Shown here: piece after piece, positions 13,258 through 25,400 of the stretch
Position numbering within the stretch: position 1 is the stretch's first letter
Layout of the letters: every line of letters starts with the position of its first letter
Position numbers and translations under genes: made by a program
Notes under the pieces: model-generated
Databases searched by the model: none
The model's input: the letters and a program-made list of their open reading frames with translations, nothing else
Told to the model about the DNA's origin: nothing
Source: Rhizophlyctis rosea
Lineage: Eukaryota; Chytridiomycota; Chytridiomycetes; Rhizophlyctidales; Rhizophlyctidaceae
Assembly: GCA_027596075.1 (NCBI GenBank)
Contig: JADGJC010000032.1
Span: 124,001 to 188,000, forward strand
Direction: 5' to 3'
DNA length: 64,000 nt

Positions 13258-13629
13258 TCATCTTGCAGTGAGATTGCTGTGAAAGTCGTTGACACGAAAT
13301 TTCGTTGTCCAACCGCGGTACGACATGATGTGCATCATGTGTAACCAACTCTTTTGAAGCTCCAATAGCATTTCGGAGGACATCTTGCCATGCCCACCAG
13401 AAAGGGTGATATGGGTACATCTCAGCCACATCAGCACCATCTCCTCCAATCCGGCCAAGGTGCCAGACTGTTTGGAAACCAGATCGGCCTGGACTATGTG
13501 GAACACCTCCGATTCCGACAACCAAACCTTCCATTTCTCTTGTGCATGTCTCTCCGGCTCAAATGGCACAGTCACTAGAAAATCTGCTTGCTGGGCAACC
13601 CTTCCCACAATCGACATCCACGGGTCCAT
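13258..13629 (-). CDS. Hypothetical protein, possibly a remnant
   Basis: A single-exon reading frame begins with ATG at 13629 (MDPWMSIVGRVAQQADF) and gives about 123 residues with mixed composition (KVWLSESEVFHIVQADLV, LEEMVLMWLRCTHITL). It looks more protein-like than the frames around it. Just upstream (about 13690-13830, minus strand) another frame reads FISDPFAHNRKLGKPALARF and then meets a GTAAG donor, but the phases do not join to this ORF. It may therefore be a decayed multi-exon gene. No family recognised. Confidence 0.3.
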   Translation of the reverse strand: MDPWMSIVGRVAQQADFLVTVPFEPERHAQEKWKVWLSESEVFHIVQADLVSKQSGTLAGLEEMVLMWLRCTHITLSGGHGKMSSEMLLELQKSWLHMMHIMSYRGWTTKFRVNDFHSNLTAR

Positions 13630-14313
13630 GGACAATGGCGAAGGACTGTCATGATATGTGCGCAACGTGTAGTAATCTTACAGAACGAACAATCAGAGCG
13701 CTCGACCGGAGAGGATGATGCCCAAGTTGACAAGATGTTCGATGAAATCCTCTCAAACCTCGCCAGAGCTGGCTTCCCGAGTTTCCTGTTGTGTGCAAAC
13801 GGGTCAGAGATGAACCTATTTCGAGTTTTCTACCGATGCTGCAGGGTTGACATCTCGACACTTTGCAAATGATGAAAAAGAGCGGTTCCAGAACATCGTG
13901 TGGGATAAGTTTCCAGGAATTGCCAATGGCGTAGTCAATAGTAGGCGTTACTTTGCACGCAACACTGGTTTTCGGTGTGTTCCCACTGGTCATTCAGCTC
14001 CTGCCGCAGCCCACTGAGGTGCTGACGTTGCAGACATTGCATGAATTCCGACTAACAATGATGACTGAGACACAGACCAAGAGCTGAACAAGGCAAGAAC
14101 AGCCAATCCAAAGGGCCTTCATTGGAAGTTACCCACCGCCAGAGTCTCTGCAATCATCGTCGAAAACAAGATCTGCGGTGCTCAACTACAAATGACAACA
14201 CACAAGAGCTGAACGGGCAAGAGAATTTGAAAGAACATCAAGAAACGGAGATGCAAAGAATATATTGAAAATGTGGGGAAAAAAACAAGATATCCCACTG
14301 CTCGCTGGATGAG
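13630..14313. other. Intergenic, with possible degraded exon
   Basis: Apart from the out-of-phase coding-like stretch near 13690-13830 (minus strand), I see no gene. The rest is unannotated flank of the tRNA. Confidence 0.4.
14279..14285 (-). terminator. RNA polymerase III terminator of tRNA-iMet
   Basis: A run of seven T on the minus strand (aaaaaaa on the + strand) lies 28 bases downstream of the tRNA 3' end. T runs of four or more end Pol III transcription. Confidence 0.7.
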
Positions 14314-14385
14314 TAGCACCACCTGGTTTCGATCCAGGGACCTCGGGGTTATGAGCCCCGCGCGCTTCCCCTGCGCTATGGTGCT
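14314..14385 (-). tRNA. tRNA-iMet-CAU: Initiator tRNA-Met (CAU)
   Basis: The 72-base sequence folds as a complete cloverleaf: acceptor AGCACCA with TGGTGCT, D arm GCGC/GCGC, anticodon stem CGGGG/CCCCG with loop CTCATAA (anticodon CAT), T stem CCTGG/CCAGG with loop ATCGAAA. Features special to eukaryotic initiator tRNA are present: the A1:U72 first pair, A at positions 54 and 60 in the T loop, and a run of G:C pairs ending the anticodon stem. There is no intron and no encoded CCA, as expected. It delivers methionine to the start codon with eIF2. Confidence 0.97.
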
Positions 14386-14948
14386 TGATGAAAACACGTT
14401 TTTAAAAGAGCATCAATATCATTCAGCGCTGCTGTCCAATATTGGCTAGAAAAAATTCAAAAAATCAAATCTTGGGATGGTGCGTTTCTACATCACCCAC
14501 AAAAGGAGCAGGAAACAATGCAGCGCTGCATTGCGTGCGTAAACGAATTGTCCGTAACCGCTTATTGATGGAACACTCCAAAGGTTGGTTGAACTCGATC
14601 TCCTCACTGACCGGACAATCGCAATTGATCCATTCACGTGCTTTGGAGCAAACATATGCACATTTCCTGAACCAGCAGCAACACGCATCAATCCCATTCC
14701 AGCTTCCCAACAGAGCCAGCAGCCAATCCCTCTCTCACTCAAAACACGCAAAAACCCCTTATCAAGTAGTAGACAATGTATTCACAAAAAGAGAAAAATA
14801 TGTGGCTCGTCATCCACATCTCCACCCTCCAACCCCCCACCATCCGACAAAATTCCACCCGCCATCCAACATTCGCAAAACTCTTCCAAAATCGCAAAAA
14901 CAATCATTTTCCATACGATTCAGACACGCTCATCCACCCAAACTCCCT
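14386..14948. other. Intergenic between tRNA and PBP1 3' end
   Basis: A long + strand ORF crosses this stretch into PBP1 but looks like a shadow. No exon recognised; it probably includes the PBP1 3' UTR. Confidence 0.5.
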
Positions 14949-17900
14949 TCATTTGCCCTGTTCCCCACCCGCAGCGGCAGGTTGAGGAGGCGGCGCTTGC
15001 GGGTTCTCGGGGGGTGGCATTTCTGTTTATCAAACATCAGAAAAACAATCTATCATCAGAAAATGCGAAATAGACCGCCCACTCCCGCAAGCAAAGGATG
15101 ACTCCAACTCACCAATCCCCATCTGCTCCGGCGCCGCACCCGGCCACGGCGGTCCGGGGATCATCATAGGGGGCTGCTGGAACTGCATCATTTGGTTCAT
15201 GTCCGGAGTGTATTGCAGCATTGGACCTCCTGTTGGTGACATATTCGATGAAATCAGGATCTGACCAAATCGGAATGCTGTGCGCTTCGAGCACCTTCTA
15301 CAAAAACCAAAAAAGGACAAACTCACCAGCTAATCCAGGCGAATACATCGGCGGCGGACTCATGAAAGGCGGACCCGAAACGCGACCTGCAAACGCAAAA
15401 TTTCCACAACACAAGTTTCGTCAATCACTCATCCCCGTCTGTGCATAAACCACTACCAACTCAACACCCAGTCCACAACCCCCAAAAACCCCACCCTCAC
15501 CATTCTCATCCCCCGGGAACCCCCCACCCTGCGGCATCTGTCCTTTGGGGTATATTCTCACCCCTCCAGCAGCACCAGCTGGCCCACCCGCGCCGGGCGG
15601 CGGTGCCATCATCTGCTGCGGGTGCGGGTGATACATGTGCGCTCCGGGAGGGACGGGACTCGGGAAGCCGGGTGCGTACTGGATGGTTTGGAAAAAGGGT
15701 GAGGTTATCAGACTTGGCCCTTTTTCCAAAAATTTGATGAACGAGATGGAAATGAATGTACTCACGATTAAGTGACCCGGCACTCCAGCGCCAGGCGGCA
15801 TTGACATGGCCGGCATTCCATGTGGAACGAAAGGAGGGCGACCCATGACGGGCTAAATCAAGGTGGTTTCGTCAGCAAGAAATTGATACAAGCGACCTAC
15901 ACACCCAATCAAAACCAACATGCTCAAAACTGCCCAATTTCGAGACAAATTACTCACCCGGTACATCATCGGATACGGCGCATACGCATATTGCTGAGGA
16001 TCAATTCCTTGCGGGTACATGTTCTCTTCGCCAAATTGATTGACTGTCGCCGCGGAAAAGAAACGACAAAGACCGAAAATCAGTGATCACAAATGTGAAC
16101 CGTCTCCATCAACCACCCTCAAAGATTCCATTGACAACTCCAATCATCTCCACCCGCCATAGCTAAATAAATCCAAAACGGAATCCCCCAAAAAACATAC
16201 CTGCATTCTTATTCTGATAATTCTTATTATACGGCGGTTTGTTTTGGAAGTTTTGCGGCTTGTTCTGTCGGTTTTTGTGATACGGAGACTGTAAAAACAA
16301 ATAGTTCAGAATAATTCCCACGAACAATGAACGCCAACAGTCAATCCGCGGAATCCCGAGAATCAGATCAACATCGCCTTGCATCACCCCAGAAAACCCA
16401 CCTTATCCCCATACTGAGGACTCTTCATCCCAGACAAATTACCACTCGACGCCTGCTGTATACAAACCCACGTCAGCAAAAAACCTCATCCCTCACACCG
16501 CCACGCAGCACCCAACTCCAAACCCCTTCAAAAAACGCATAAAAAACTCACAGGACTCCCAGGCACAGCCGGCGTAAAGGAACTCGGCTTAAACTCCGCC
16601 GCATCCAAATTAAACTTGAACGCCGCCCCACTCTTCGTAGTATTCGTCGTGCTAGCCTCCGACACAACCGAAGCGGCATCCTCCCCTCCCTTATCCTTCG
16701 CTTCCTTATCCTCCTTCGCGGCCTTCTCCTTAGCCTCTTTCTCCTTCTCCTTCTCCTTCGTCTCAGAAGACGTCTTGGCCTTCTTCTCCTCCTCCTTCCT
16801 TTCCGCAGGCTTGGGCGTCGCGGGACGCGAGGAAGAAGCCGCAGATGCAGGAGCTTCCTTCTTCTCACCCGTCGGCGTCTTCGGCTCCGGAGTCTTGGCA
16901 CCCTTAGCCTTCTCCTTCTCCTTCGCCTTCTCCGCACTCCCATTCGCCTTCTCAACCGGCTTGGGCTCCTCCGACGTGGGCGACGTCGCGTTCTCGCCAT
17001 TCTTTTTTAAGATTTCTTGCAAATCCGTGGGCATGGGCGTTTTGAGCTGCAAGTTGTCATCTCTCGAGTCAGAAATACGCATTTTCTCAAATATGCCACG
17101 TCCCGTTTGCCGCACCTTGAACTGCGCACTAAAGGTCTTGAACTCATTGATGATTCCATCCTTCTCCTTCTTCATCAACGCCTGCTTCCGCTGCAACAAA
17201 TTCTTTTTCTCGCCACGCGCAAAATCGCTAAACAACCGTGCGACTTCTTCCGGTGACGGAGCGCCTTCGCCCTCTTTGGGTTGTGGAGGTGGGAAGGAGC
17301 CATGCGGCTGTTTCTGATGATACAAAGTACGGATCAGCCACATTCTGCAATGGCCTCATTTCGAAAGATGTTTTCAGAAGGAAACACTGCAATTCCAAAC
17401 CTTTTCCAAAAGCTTCGCCAAAACTGCAGCGTTCGGTTTTGGAACTTGAGGCAGGTTCCGATACTCCTTAGGATCAATACTCCTCACAGGCTTGTTATCC
17501 TTGAACAACTGCTCCTTCAGTTCCTTGGCCACCTTCTTGTCTTCCGCCAGCTTCCCCATGATCGTGCCGCTTTCGGTGGGTTTCGGCTTTTCGGCTGACT
17601 TCTCCTGCGACGGCTTCGCAGCAGGCTCGCTAGGAGGTTGAGGCGAGTTTTGAGTTGAGACAGACTGAGCCGCTGTGCTGGGAGGGGGCTGGTTGCGAGT
17701 GGGTTGAATTGAGGCGGTGCGGCGAACGGCCGGTGGAACGTATTTGCCCGGTTGGCGGATGACAGAAGAATACCTGATTTTCAAAACTGTAAGCAATGCG
17801 CCCGCACAACGAACCATCCTTTTTATTCTTGCCTACCTGTCCTCTTCGTCCATTGCTCCAGTATCCACAGCCAATCCTCTCTCTTCTGCGATATGCACAT

Positions 17901-19270
17901 TGTTTACCGGGCCCTGAATATGAAATCATCAGATTTCCCGCATCTCATAAGAACCTGCGCTGCTCCATAAAAATCGACATCTAACCCTCTCAATCTCCGC
18001 AGCAATTCTCATGGCCTCAAGCTCACGCTTCCGGTATTCCGGATCGGTCCTATCCAGTTGTGTCGTATAGAAGTTTTCATCGAAATCAGTGCTAACGCCG
18101 AAAAGTTTCTCGTTCGCCTCGAACTGATCCCATTTGCCTATATGACCAATCTCGTCCTCCAGCCCAAGCAACGCGTCATCGCCCGACGGCGTCCACCTCT
18201 GAAGTTCGCGAGCCTGGATGGGACCAGTCTGGCCGCTGATAGCCGTATCAGTTTGGAAGCCTAATGAGACCAAAATGTGTTTGTAAATTTGTAAACAAAT
18301 GGCAATGGGGGATTTAAGGCGCTTCGGCTTACCCGCCCGATCATGAGGCTTGTCAGCAGACGTCATGTCTAGACCCTTGCCAGAAACCGCGCAAAGATCT
18401 TTGAACTGAATGATGACTCGCTTTTCCGTCTTCCCCACCTCCTTCCCATTGATGCGCTTTCTAGCCATCCGCAACACAACATGAAGATCGCTCTCCACAT
18501 CAGACGCGGAATAGATCCCTTCCCAGCTGACACCGTCCTTCTGGACAATTTCGACTCTCATTCCCTGATGAAACAAAATCGTAAGACAGTATGCTATCGA
18601 TCTTTTCATAAATCAAATACGAACCACAAGATTGGTGAGAACAAAGAGCATACGGTTGTGCTGCTGGTTTCCGGCATCATCTCTGAGAGGTGCTCGGGCC
18701 TCCTTTGGCTCAGGGCGGGCAGAATGCTGAGGTCCGCCTGCCGGGGTATTTCCCCAAGCTTGCTTTTTAGGATGGTTTCTACACGAAGAATTGTCAGATT
18801 GAAATCGCATTCTTTGATTTGTCACCACTCTTTGGGACATCCGCAACTTTGGCCATAAAGATGTCGGTGATTTCCATTTTTAGGGGGAGGAGCCCCACCC
18901 AGCGATTCCAAATTCCATTTCCCACGCGCCCCACCCAATCACATCTACGTGAAACGGCTAATGATCCATCCCGTACATCACTTCGACCAGGGCTCTTCTG
19001 CAGACGCGTAAGCGGCTGGTGTAATAAAAGCACTCACCGGTACTGAGAGTGATGGCCACCAGCACCGTTCTGCTGATAATGGCCACCAGAGCCTCCTCCA
19101 GAACCGTAGTCCTTGCCCCGCGGTCCATGCCCGCCGCCGCCGCCTCCACTGATAGAGCTGGATCCGCGCGACCTCCCGCCCCCGCCCCCACCTCCTCCTC
19201 CCGGACCACCCCCTCCACCGCCACCCGCTGCGCTTCCAGTTAGCCCTCCAACGTTGCCCTTCCTGTTCAT
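14949..19270 (-). CDS. PBP1: Pbp1/ataxin-2 family protein
   Basis: Ataxin-2/Pbp1 proteins bind poly(A)-binding protein and RNA, shape stress granules and influence polyadenylation and TORC1 signalling. The start (MNRKGNVGGLTG) opens a Gly-rich N-terminus. The Lsm/SM-ATX domain follows (HNRMLFVLTNLV, GMRVEIVQKDGVSWEGIYSA, RVIIQFKDL), then the LsmAD domain (KWDQFEANEKLFGVSTDFDE, LDRTDPEYRKRELEAM). Next come a YVPPAVRR segment and a Lys/Glu/Ala/Ser-rich region. A PAM2-like motif (FNLDAAEFKPSSFTP, minus strand near 16570-16610) is the expected docking site for the PABP MLLE domain. The C-terminus is Pro/Met/Gly/Gln-rich with many small exons and ends at the TGA at 14949-14951. All family parts are in order. 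Three PABP-derived genes lie at 46.6-54.4 kb. Confidence 0.93.
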
Positions 19271-20601
19271 TGTGAGCTTCTCTCTGTTCCTTACTGACGC
19301 AAGGAGATAGAGTGTTTGTGCATCTGTTTAGATTTGCGTGGGATATATGTTGAGCGGTAAGCTGAATTGCCTAGCCCGACCAGTGTTGTGAGACGTACGA
19401 ACCAGATAACTGTCACCGCAGAGCTGGATTATTTTGAGAGTAAGAACCAATTTTTTTCACAAATAACAGCCTGGAAAAACACCCTACCTTATAACCCAGA
19501 AAACCTTGTTGAGGACTCGTTAGAGGTTACTCAGCAAAGTTAAATCCGGATTCGGTGGTCTCGGCAAAACGTGTTCTGATGGTATGCAGTGACGTGTCAG
19601 CTTCGCGCAAGTGTGATTTCGAGCCGCCGTTGAAAAATCGCGGAAACCCAAAAAAAATCCCTCTGCATTTAAAAGCGTGTGAAAGTCCACCTACCCCAAC
19701 GCAGCCAAGTGTCCCTCGCACAAGGGGTTTGTTCCACACCAACTTGTTGCCTGCTGTATGGACAGCGTACGTGGTAACGAGCAGCGAGTGGACGATGTTG
19801 TATATAGCAAACAGTGAGGGTGGGAATCCCCAACACTTTTTTTTCAACAAACAAGATGATTAGACCAAGAAGGTCTCGTGGGAAAATGGTGTTGGGTAGT
19901 GGGGCAGGCACAAACTCTTGCAAGTTGCTCGCCTGGTGAGTGTGTCCCTCCGTCTCCCATCACACTGACCCAACACACCACAGCGAGTGTCAGAGTGTCA
20001 CACGCAATTCATCTCAGTGGTCTCGGCCCCGATCAGTATTCCCATCACGACAGGCCGACTCCACCGGGCCGGATTGGCTCACGAGGCCTGCTCAGCCATA
20101 TCCATTTATGGAAATTCTACTGATTATGTAAGTGATTGATGAAATTGCGCGGGTCCATACTGGCTAAATACCCCCGCCATCATCATGATTGCAAATTGCA
20201 TTGCTCCAATATGTGCATATATTGCTAACATCGATGTGCCGCAAACAATCATCACCAGTACTCAACGCGCCAATATCAGATACATGCTACGCTTGGCACC
20301 AAGCGCAGAGACGCTCTTATTACATAGGGTGTCGCGCAATGTATTGACAACCACCATTATTGAATGCTGAATGTGTTTCCAGTGATCAATGGCGAACCAA
20401 CGTACTGTATATCGTCATCGATTGCAGTTTCAGAGTTTCTTCAACCACATGCAAAGCTTGCGACCATTATAAGTCAGAAGTGTGCCAGTCTTGAAATGGT
20501 CGACCTTTTGCTCAGTGGATAGCATTCTATTGCGTTGGGTAATTGGGACAGTAAGCGCTGTTTTTGTCGTTTATATGATAAACCGAAGCATGATCCCGCA
20601 G
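19271..20601. other. Intergenic upstream of PBP1
   Basis: This is the PBP1 promoter side and the 3' flank of the F-box/LRR gene. Only short random ORFs occur; no family or RNA gene recognised. Confidence 0.5.
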
Positions 20602-22002
20602 TCAACTAACGAAACTCGCACCCGATACATCCTCCCCTTCAGCCCATTCAACAATATTGTCACCATAATCCAAAACAAGCTTCACTTCTACCCTATCAAT
20701 TTCCAACTTCCTCCCAATCTCCCACGCATCATCATCAAATGTATCATACAACCCAGGCCGCAAATGATGATCACTAGTCACCCCTGCCCGGACATGCTTC
20801 AATGTAGACCTATGCAACCTCAGCCCCCCCATGATTTCTGAAAATGTGCTTTCGTTCCCCTCCAATCCCATCCAACCATACGTCCAAAACAGCAAGTACT
20901 GCAATTGGTTGACAGGGAGGGCAAGCAAACATAGGGATGCATCATGTACACTAAACTCCTCCGAGTGCGTCCCGAGCGTGAGACGGATAAGGTTACTGAA
21001 ACGAGCAAGAGCCGCTGACCAATATGGAACACTGTCCGCCTCGGCGTCGCTTTGTGCAGTCATGATGTGGAGTGCAGTCAGGTTTTGGCAGTTTGTAGTC
21101 GGGAGGGTATTCAGCACATCCAGTAGGTAGTACGTGTGCAGACTCAAAGAGGTCAGACTTGTTTGCGTCAAAGTTGCCAACGAGAGCTTATCGAGGTTGT
21201 TGCTGATTTTGAGGTGCTGCAGGTTCGGGAATGTCCATGCGACATCTGTTGGCGTGAATGTTGCTGTAATGGTAAGCGATTGGACGGATCTCAGAATAAG
21301 ATTGGCGGGTAGCAGTGTGGTTTGAGGTATTTCGCCTTTGGCCGTGAAATCTAGATCTAAGGATTTGAGAGGTGCATTCTGCAGCAAACGTAGGAAGTCC
21401 AGGATGGTGCGAGAGATGATGAGGGGCACAGGAGTGGAAAGCCTCAAGGTTTGCAATGGTAGGTGTTCCCTAGCTCGTGCTGCTGCGAGAAACGCTTCTG
21501 CAAGACAATCTAAAAGTCCCTGAAACTCCTCACCGAATCTGCTGCGGTGAGTACGAAGAGTCAGGTGTTGCAGACTCTTCATGTTTAACGACCGAAAAAC
21601 TTTCTGGAATGGAAAGATATCCAGAAGCAGGTAGTGGGAAACACTGATGGTCCGTACGGATGCTACTCTCAGGGGATCACAGAGGAAGATATCATAGCCA
21701 AGTGGTGTAGAAGCTTTGGAAGTAGATGCGTATGAGCGAACATCGAGACAATTCCCTTGACGTAGGCGGAACGCTATGATGCGGAACAGTTTGCAGACCT
21801 GGGCCAGGAGGAGCTCATAAGGGGTAGGGCGGAGGTTTTGTGCATTATGTTGTTCGTTGGTTGCGGGTCCGTTCCACAAGCAAATTTGTACCGGGCCAGT
21901 TGGGGGTATATACTCGAAGATGTCGGTGAGAATATGTTCCGGCATTTCCGTGATGCGGGGAGGTGTGCGGGGACTTTGTGGGAGGGTGGTGCGTACCAGC
22001 AT
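20602..22002 (-). CDS. F-box/LRR-type protein, single exon
   Basis: An uninterrupted frame of about 466 codons from ATG at 22002 (MLVRTTLPQSPR). Near residues 15-30 it reads MPEHILTDIFEYIPP, and after an insert LLLAQVCKLFRIIAFRLRQ, a typical split F-box. The rest contains regularly spaced leucine-rich segments (LQHLTLRTHRSRF, LKSLDLDFTAKG, LQHLKISNNLDKLS, LTSLSLHTYYLLD, LIRLTLGTHSEEF), matching an LRR-like solenoid. It probably acts as a substrate receptor of an SCF ubiquitin ligase; the substrate is unknown. It shares a divergent upstream region with NEO1 and is architecturally similar to the F-box gene at 3.3-5.6 kb, although that one has introns. Confidence 0.75.
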   Translation of the reverse strand: MLVRTTLPQSPRTPPRITEMPEHILTDIFEYIPPTGPVQICLWNGPATNEQHNAQNLRPTPYELLLAQVCKLFRIIAFRLRQGNCLDVRSYASTSKASTPLGYDIFLCDPLRVASVRTISVSHYLLLDIFPFQKVFRSLNMKSLQHLTLRTHRSRFGEEFQGLLDCLAEAFLAAARAREHLPLQTLRLSTPVPLIISRTILDFLRLLQNAPLKSLDLDFTAKGEIPQTTLLPANLILRSVQSLTITATFTPTDVAWTFPNLQHLKISNNLDKLSLATLTQTSLTSLSLHTYYLLDVLNTLPTTNCQNLTALHIMTAQSDAEADSVPYWSAALARFSNLIRLTLGTHSEEFSVHDASLCLLALPVNQLQYLLFWTYGWMGLEGNESTFSEIMGGLRLHRSTLKHVRAGVTSDHHLRPGLYDTFDDDAWEIGRKLEIDRVEVKLVLDYGDNIVEWAEGEDVSGASFVS

Positions 22003-22464
22003 GGAGTAAATTTTGCATAGCACTGCAAGAACGTGTATCTTAAAGACCGCTTTCTCTTTGCAGTGCTCGCTATATATAATTCAAAGCGGGAGGGGAGACC
22101 GCGAGGAGCGTGCTTGACTGTCAGAAATGCAGCCGACTCATCAGGTCACTTGGCGGACAGTTAGGCTGCCTGCCTTCGGTGGCCTGTTCTACCACTCCTC
22201 CTTATCCGGACACATAATCAAAGCTTTATTTTATTTACCTATTGAAAACAGGATGATAGTACCAACCGTTTACCATGTCACACCACTATTTCATTTCCGT
22301 AGATGAGTTTCAGAATATCAAAAGTTGTCAACAGATCAACGCGTCTTACCGTATTTGAGGGAATCCGCCAGGGCCACCCTGTGCGACCAACCACGTCAGC
22401 TCTTTCTCCCCTCCTTTGACCGCCTCAAAAACCAGCTTCTTCACTCCTCATCTCCCCCTCCCCA
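22003..22464. promoter_or_regulatory. Divergent promoter region, F-box/LRR and NEO1
   Basis: This interval separates two genes transcribed away from each other. A TATATATA run lies on the F-box side; no motif was recognised on the NEO1 side. Confidence 0.45.
22071..22079 (-). promoter_or_regulatory. Possible TATA box of the F-box/LRR gene
   Basis: The sequence tatatataa lies about 70 bases upstream of the chosen ATG at 22002, a fitting distance. Evidence is only the motif and its position. Confidence 0.4.
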
Positions 22465-25400
22465 ATGCTGTCGCCGAGGCGTCAGGCTGCCAACCGTGTG
22501 CAAATCGTGCTTCAAACCTTCGGCACGTCGGAAAGAATGCAAGTACGTAAACAGCGGCAGTCGGACGCCTCGGAGGATAATGCATTGTTGTTGGATAATG
22601 CCGATGCTTCTTCTTCGACTGAAGTGAGTTCTCGTATTGAAAATTGCTGCACCAATATGGCTATGGGAAGGAATTTTTGCTGACTTGTTATGCACACGCT
22701 CTAGTCCCTGCCGAACTACACTTCCGACGTTCGCACACCACAGCCTCCACCCAAACGAACCTTATGGCAACGACTCACAAATCCAAATGCACCTTCAAAT
22801 AAACCTCGAAACATTAGCCTCAGCAGTATGTGTCATCAAATGCACCTCCAATGGTATGGACAGGATCTCAAATCCATTGGAACTCCAGCCAGGACCTCTT
22901 CGGGCGATTACCCGCCCAATGTGGTCAGAAATCAAAAGTACAACGTTATTACCTTCCTTCCCATAGTATTATACGAACAGGTATATGTCGCAATTTTGCG
23001 CTGCTGTATGTTTTGATAACCTAACATTCATCACATCAGTTCAAATTCTTCTTCAACCTGTACTTCCTCTTGGTAGCACTATCACAATTCATACCTGCAC
23101 TGAAAATAGGTACCATCGAATGTTGATCAGCGTGATGATAGTAGAGATTGACAGCACACGCCAGGATACCTCTTCACGTACTTCGCGCCTCTGTGCTTCG
23201 TTCTCACGGTGACCATCGGAAAAGAAGCATATGATGATCTGAAGCGGTATAGGCGGGATCAGGTATGTATCGCATCCCATCAATCGGTGGTGTATGCAAG
23301 AGAAGTTGACCCGCGTCGATCGTCACCAGGAAGCCAACTCGCAAATATATGAACGACTATGGAGACATGGGTGGGAGAACATACCGAGCTCCGATATACG
23401 CGTCGGGGATAAGATTCGGATCCGTCGTAATCAAAGGGTAGGCCTTTCTCACATAATGACGCGACGGATCATCATGTTGATTGTATAAACATTTAGGTAC
23501 CCGCTGACTGTGTACTCCTTCGAACGACCGAGTCCACTGGTGCCTGTTTCATCCGTACCGATCAACTTGATGGCGAGACTGATTGGAAGCTAAGGTTGGT
23601 TTTGAGAGTGATCGAGTCATTACAGTGTCGCGCCAAATTTTGATGTTTGATCTCCTCAGGATAGCCGTACCCGCAACTCAAAAGCATGGATCGGATGAGG
23701 ACCTGGTGGATTTGAAGGGGCAGGTGTATGGTAATTGTTTCTTCTTTGAGCTACTTTGTTCCACGTGGCTGACGTTTTGATACAGCCGAGAAGCCCCATA
23801 AAGATCTTTATAGTTTTGTGGGAAATCTGACGATCAACTCTTCATCGGTATGTCTGCTAGAACCGACGCGTTCGCGACAACGAGTAAAGATTGAACATGC
23901 TCGAATCATCAGGGAGAGCAAGTGGAACCTCTCGCCGTCGAGAACATGCTCTGGTCCAACACCGTCGTCGCCTCCGGAGACGCCGTTGGGTTTGTGGTAT
24001 ACACAGGGCGAGAAACGCGCGCGGTGATGAACACTAACTTCCCAAAAACAAAAGTGGGGCTGTTGGATGTGGAGATTAATGCGCTGTCGAAGGTTGGAGC
24101 TTATCGTTTTTTGTTACTTGCTATGTGGGCTGACGCATGAATGAGCAGATCCTCGCAGTAGTGACATTGGCATTATCCATTACAATGGTCGCTCTCAGCG
24201 GTTTCCGTGGCCTGTGGTACATTTACATGTTCAGGTTCTTGATCCTGTTTTCCTCCATCATTCCCATCAGGTAACCCTTTCCATACGATCGCACATTACG
24301 CTTCCAAGATGCTGATAAATCTCATACCATAGTTTGCGTGTAAATCTGGACATGGGCAAGACCGTGTACTCCATGCAGATCATGAGGGATGAGAATATTC
24401 CGGACACAATCGTGCGAACGAGTACTATTCCAGAGGAGCTGGGGCGGATCGAGTATTTGTTGTCGGATAAGACTGGGACGTTGACGAAAAACGGTATCTT
24501 AAGTTGTCGAACGCTTGTATGGAAATGTTATCTCATAAAGTCAAATGGCAGATATGGTGCTGAAAAGGTTGCATATGGGTACGATGGCATATGGGGTGGA
24601 GTCCATGGATGATATTCGGGAACATGTGTCGCATGCTTTTGGGACTCGTAATGGTATCTTGCGTTTGGTTTGTGTACCGGTGCCACGTTTTATTGATAGA
24701 TTTCCGCAGGGCATGAGGGCACGTTCCGAATGAAGCGGACTCGTGACATATCTGCGCGCATCCGCGACATCGTCTTGGCTCTCGCTTTGTGTCACAACGT
24801 ATGTTCTGGGTTGGCCTATCTCCGCGAACATGCATGTGATTGAGCACTTCCATGCAGGTCACCCCAGTCATAGGCGAAGACGAAACAATCTCCTACCAAG
24901 CCTCATCCCCAGACGAAGTCGCCATCGTCAAATGGACCGAATCCATCGGCATAACCCTATACGCACGCGACATCAAATCCATCCGCCTCCGCACGACCGA
25001 CGGACGGTTCCTCGATTTCGAAATCCTCGAGACGTTCCCGTTCACGTCGGAAACGAAGCGGATGGGCATCATTGTGCGGGACACGACGAATGGGGAGGTG
25101 GTGTTTTACGAGAAGGGTGCGGACACGGTCATGGCGCGAATTGTGACGTATAATGATTGGTTGGAGGAGGAGTGTGGGAATATGGCGAGGGAGGGGTTGA
25201 GGACTTTGGTTATTGGGAGGAAGAGGTTGAGTGAGGAGGCTTGGAGGGAGTTTCAAAGGAGGTGAGGGGTTTGACACGCGCCGAGACGGGGTGAAGTGGG
25301 AACTGATATGTGTTTGTCAGATATGCTGCTGCCAAGATTAGTGTGAATGATCGAAACGAGGCGATGAGGCAGACTGTTGAAGATATTTTGGAGAAGGAGT

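Noticed and set aside
14442..15101. Long + strand ORF of 219 codons overlapping the PBP1 3' end
   Set aside because: It lies partly opposite Pro/Met-rich PBP1 exons, has no domain, and its composition mirrors the antisense strand.
16548..17317. Arg-rich minus-strand ORF and a 233-codon Ser/Phe-rich + strand ORF
   Set aside because: Both are shadows of the Lys/Glu/Ala-rich PBP1 exon in other frames.
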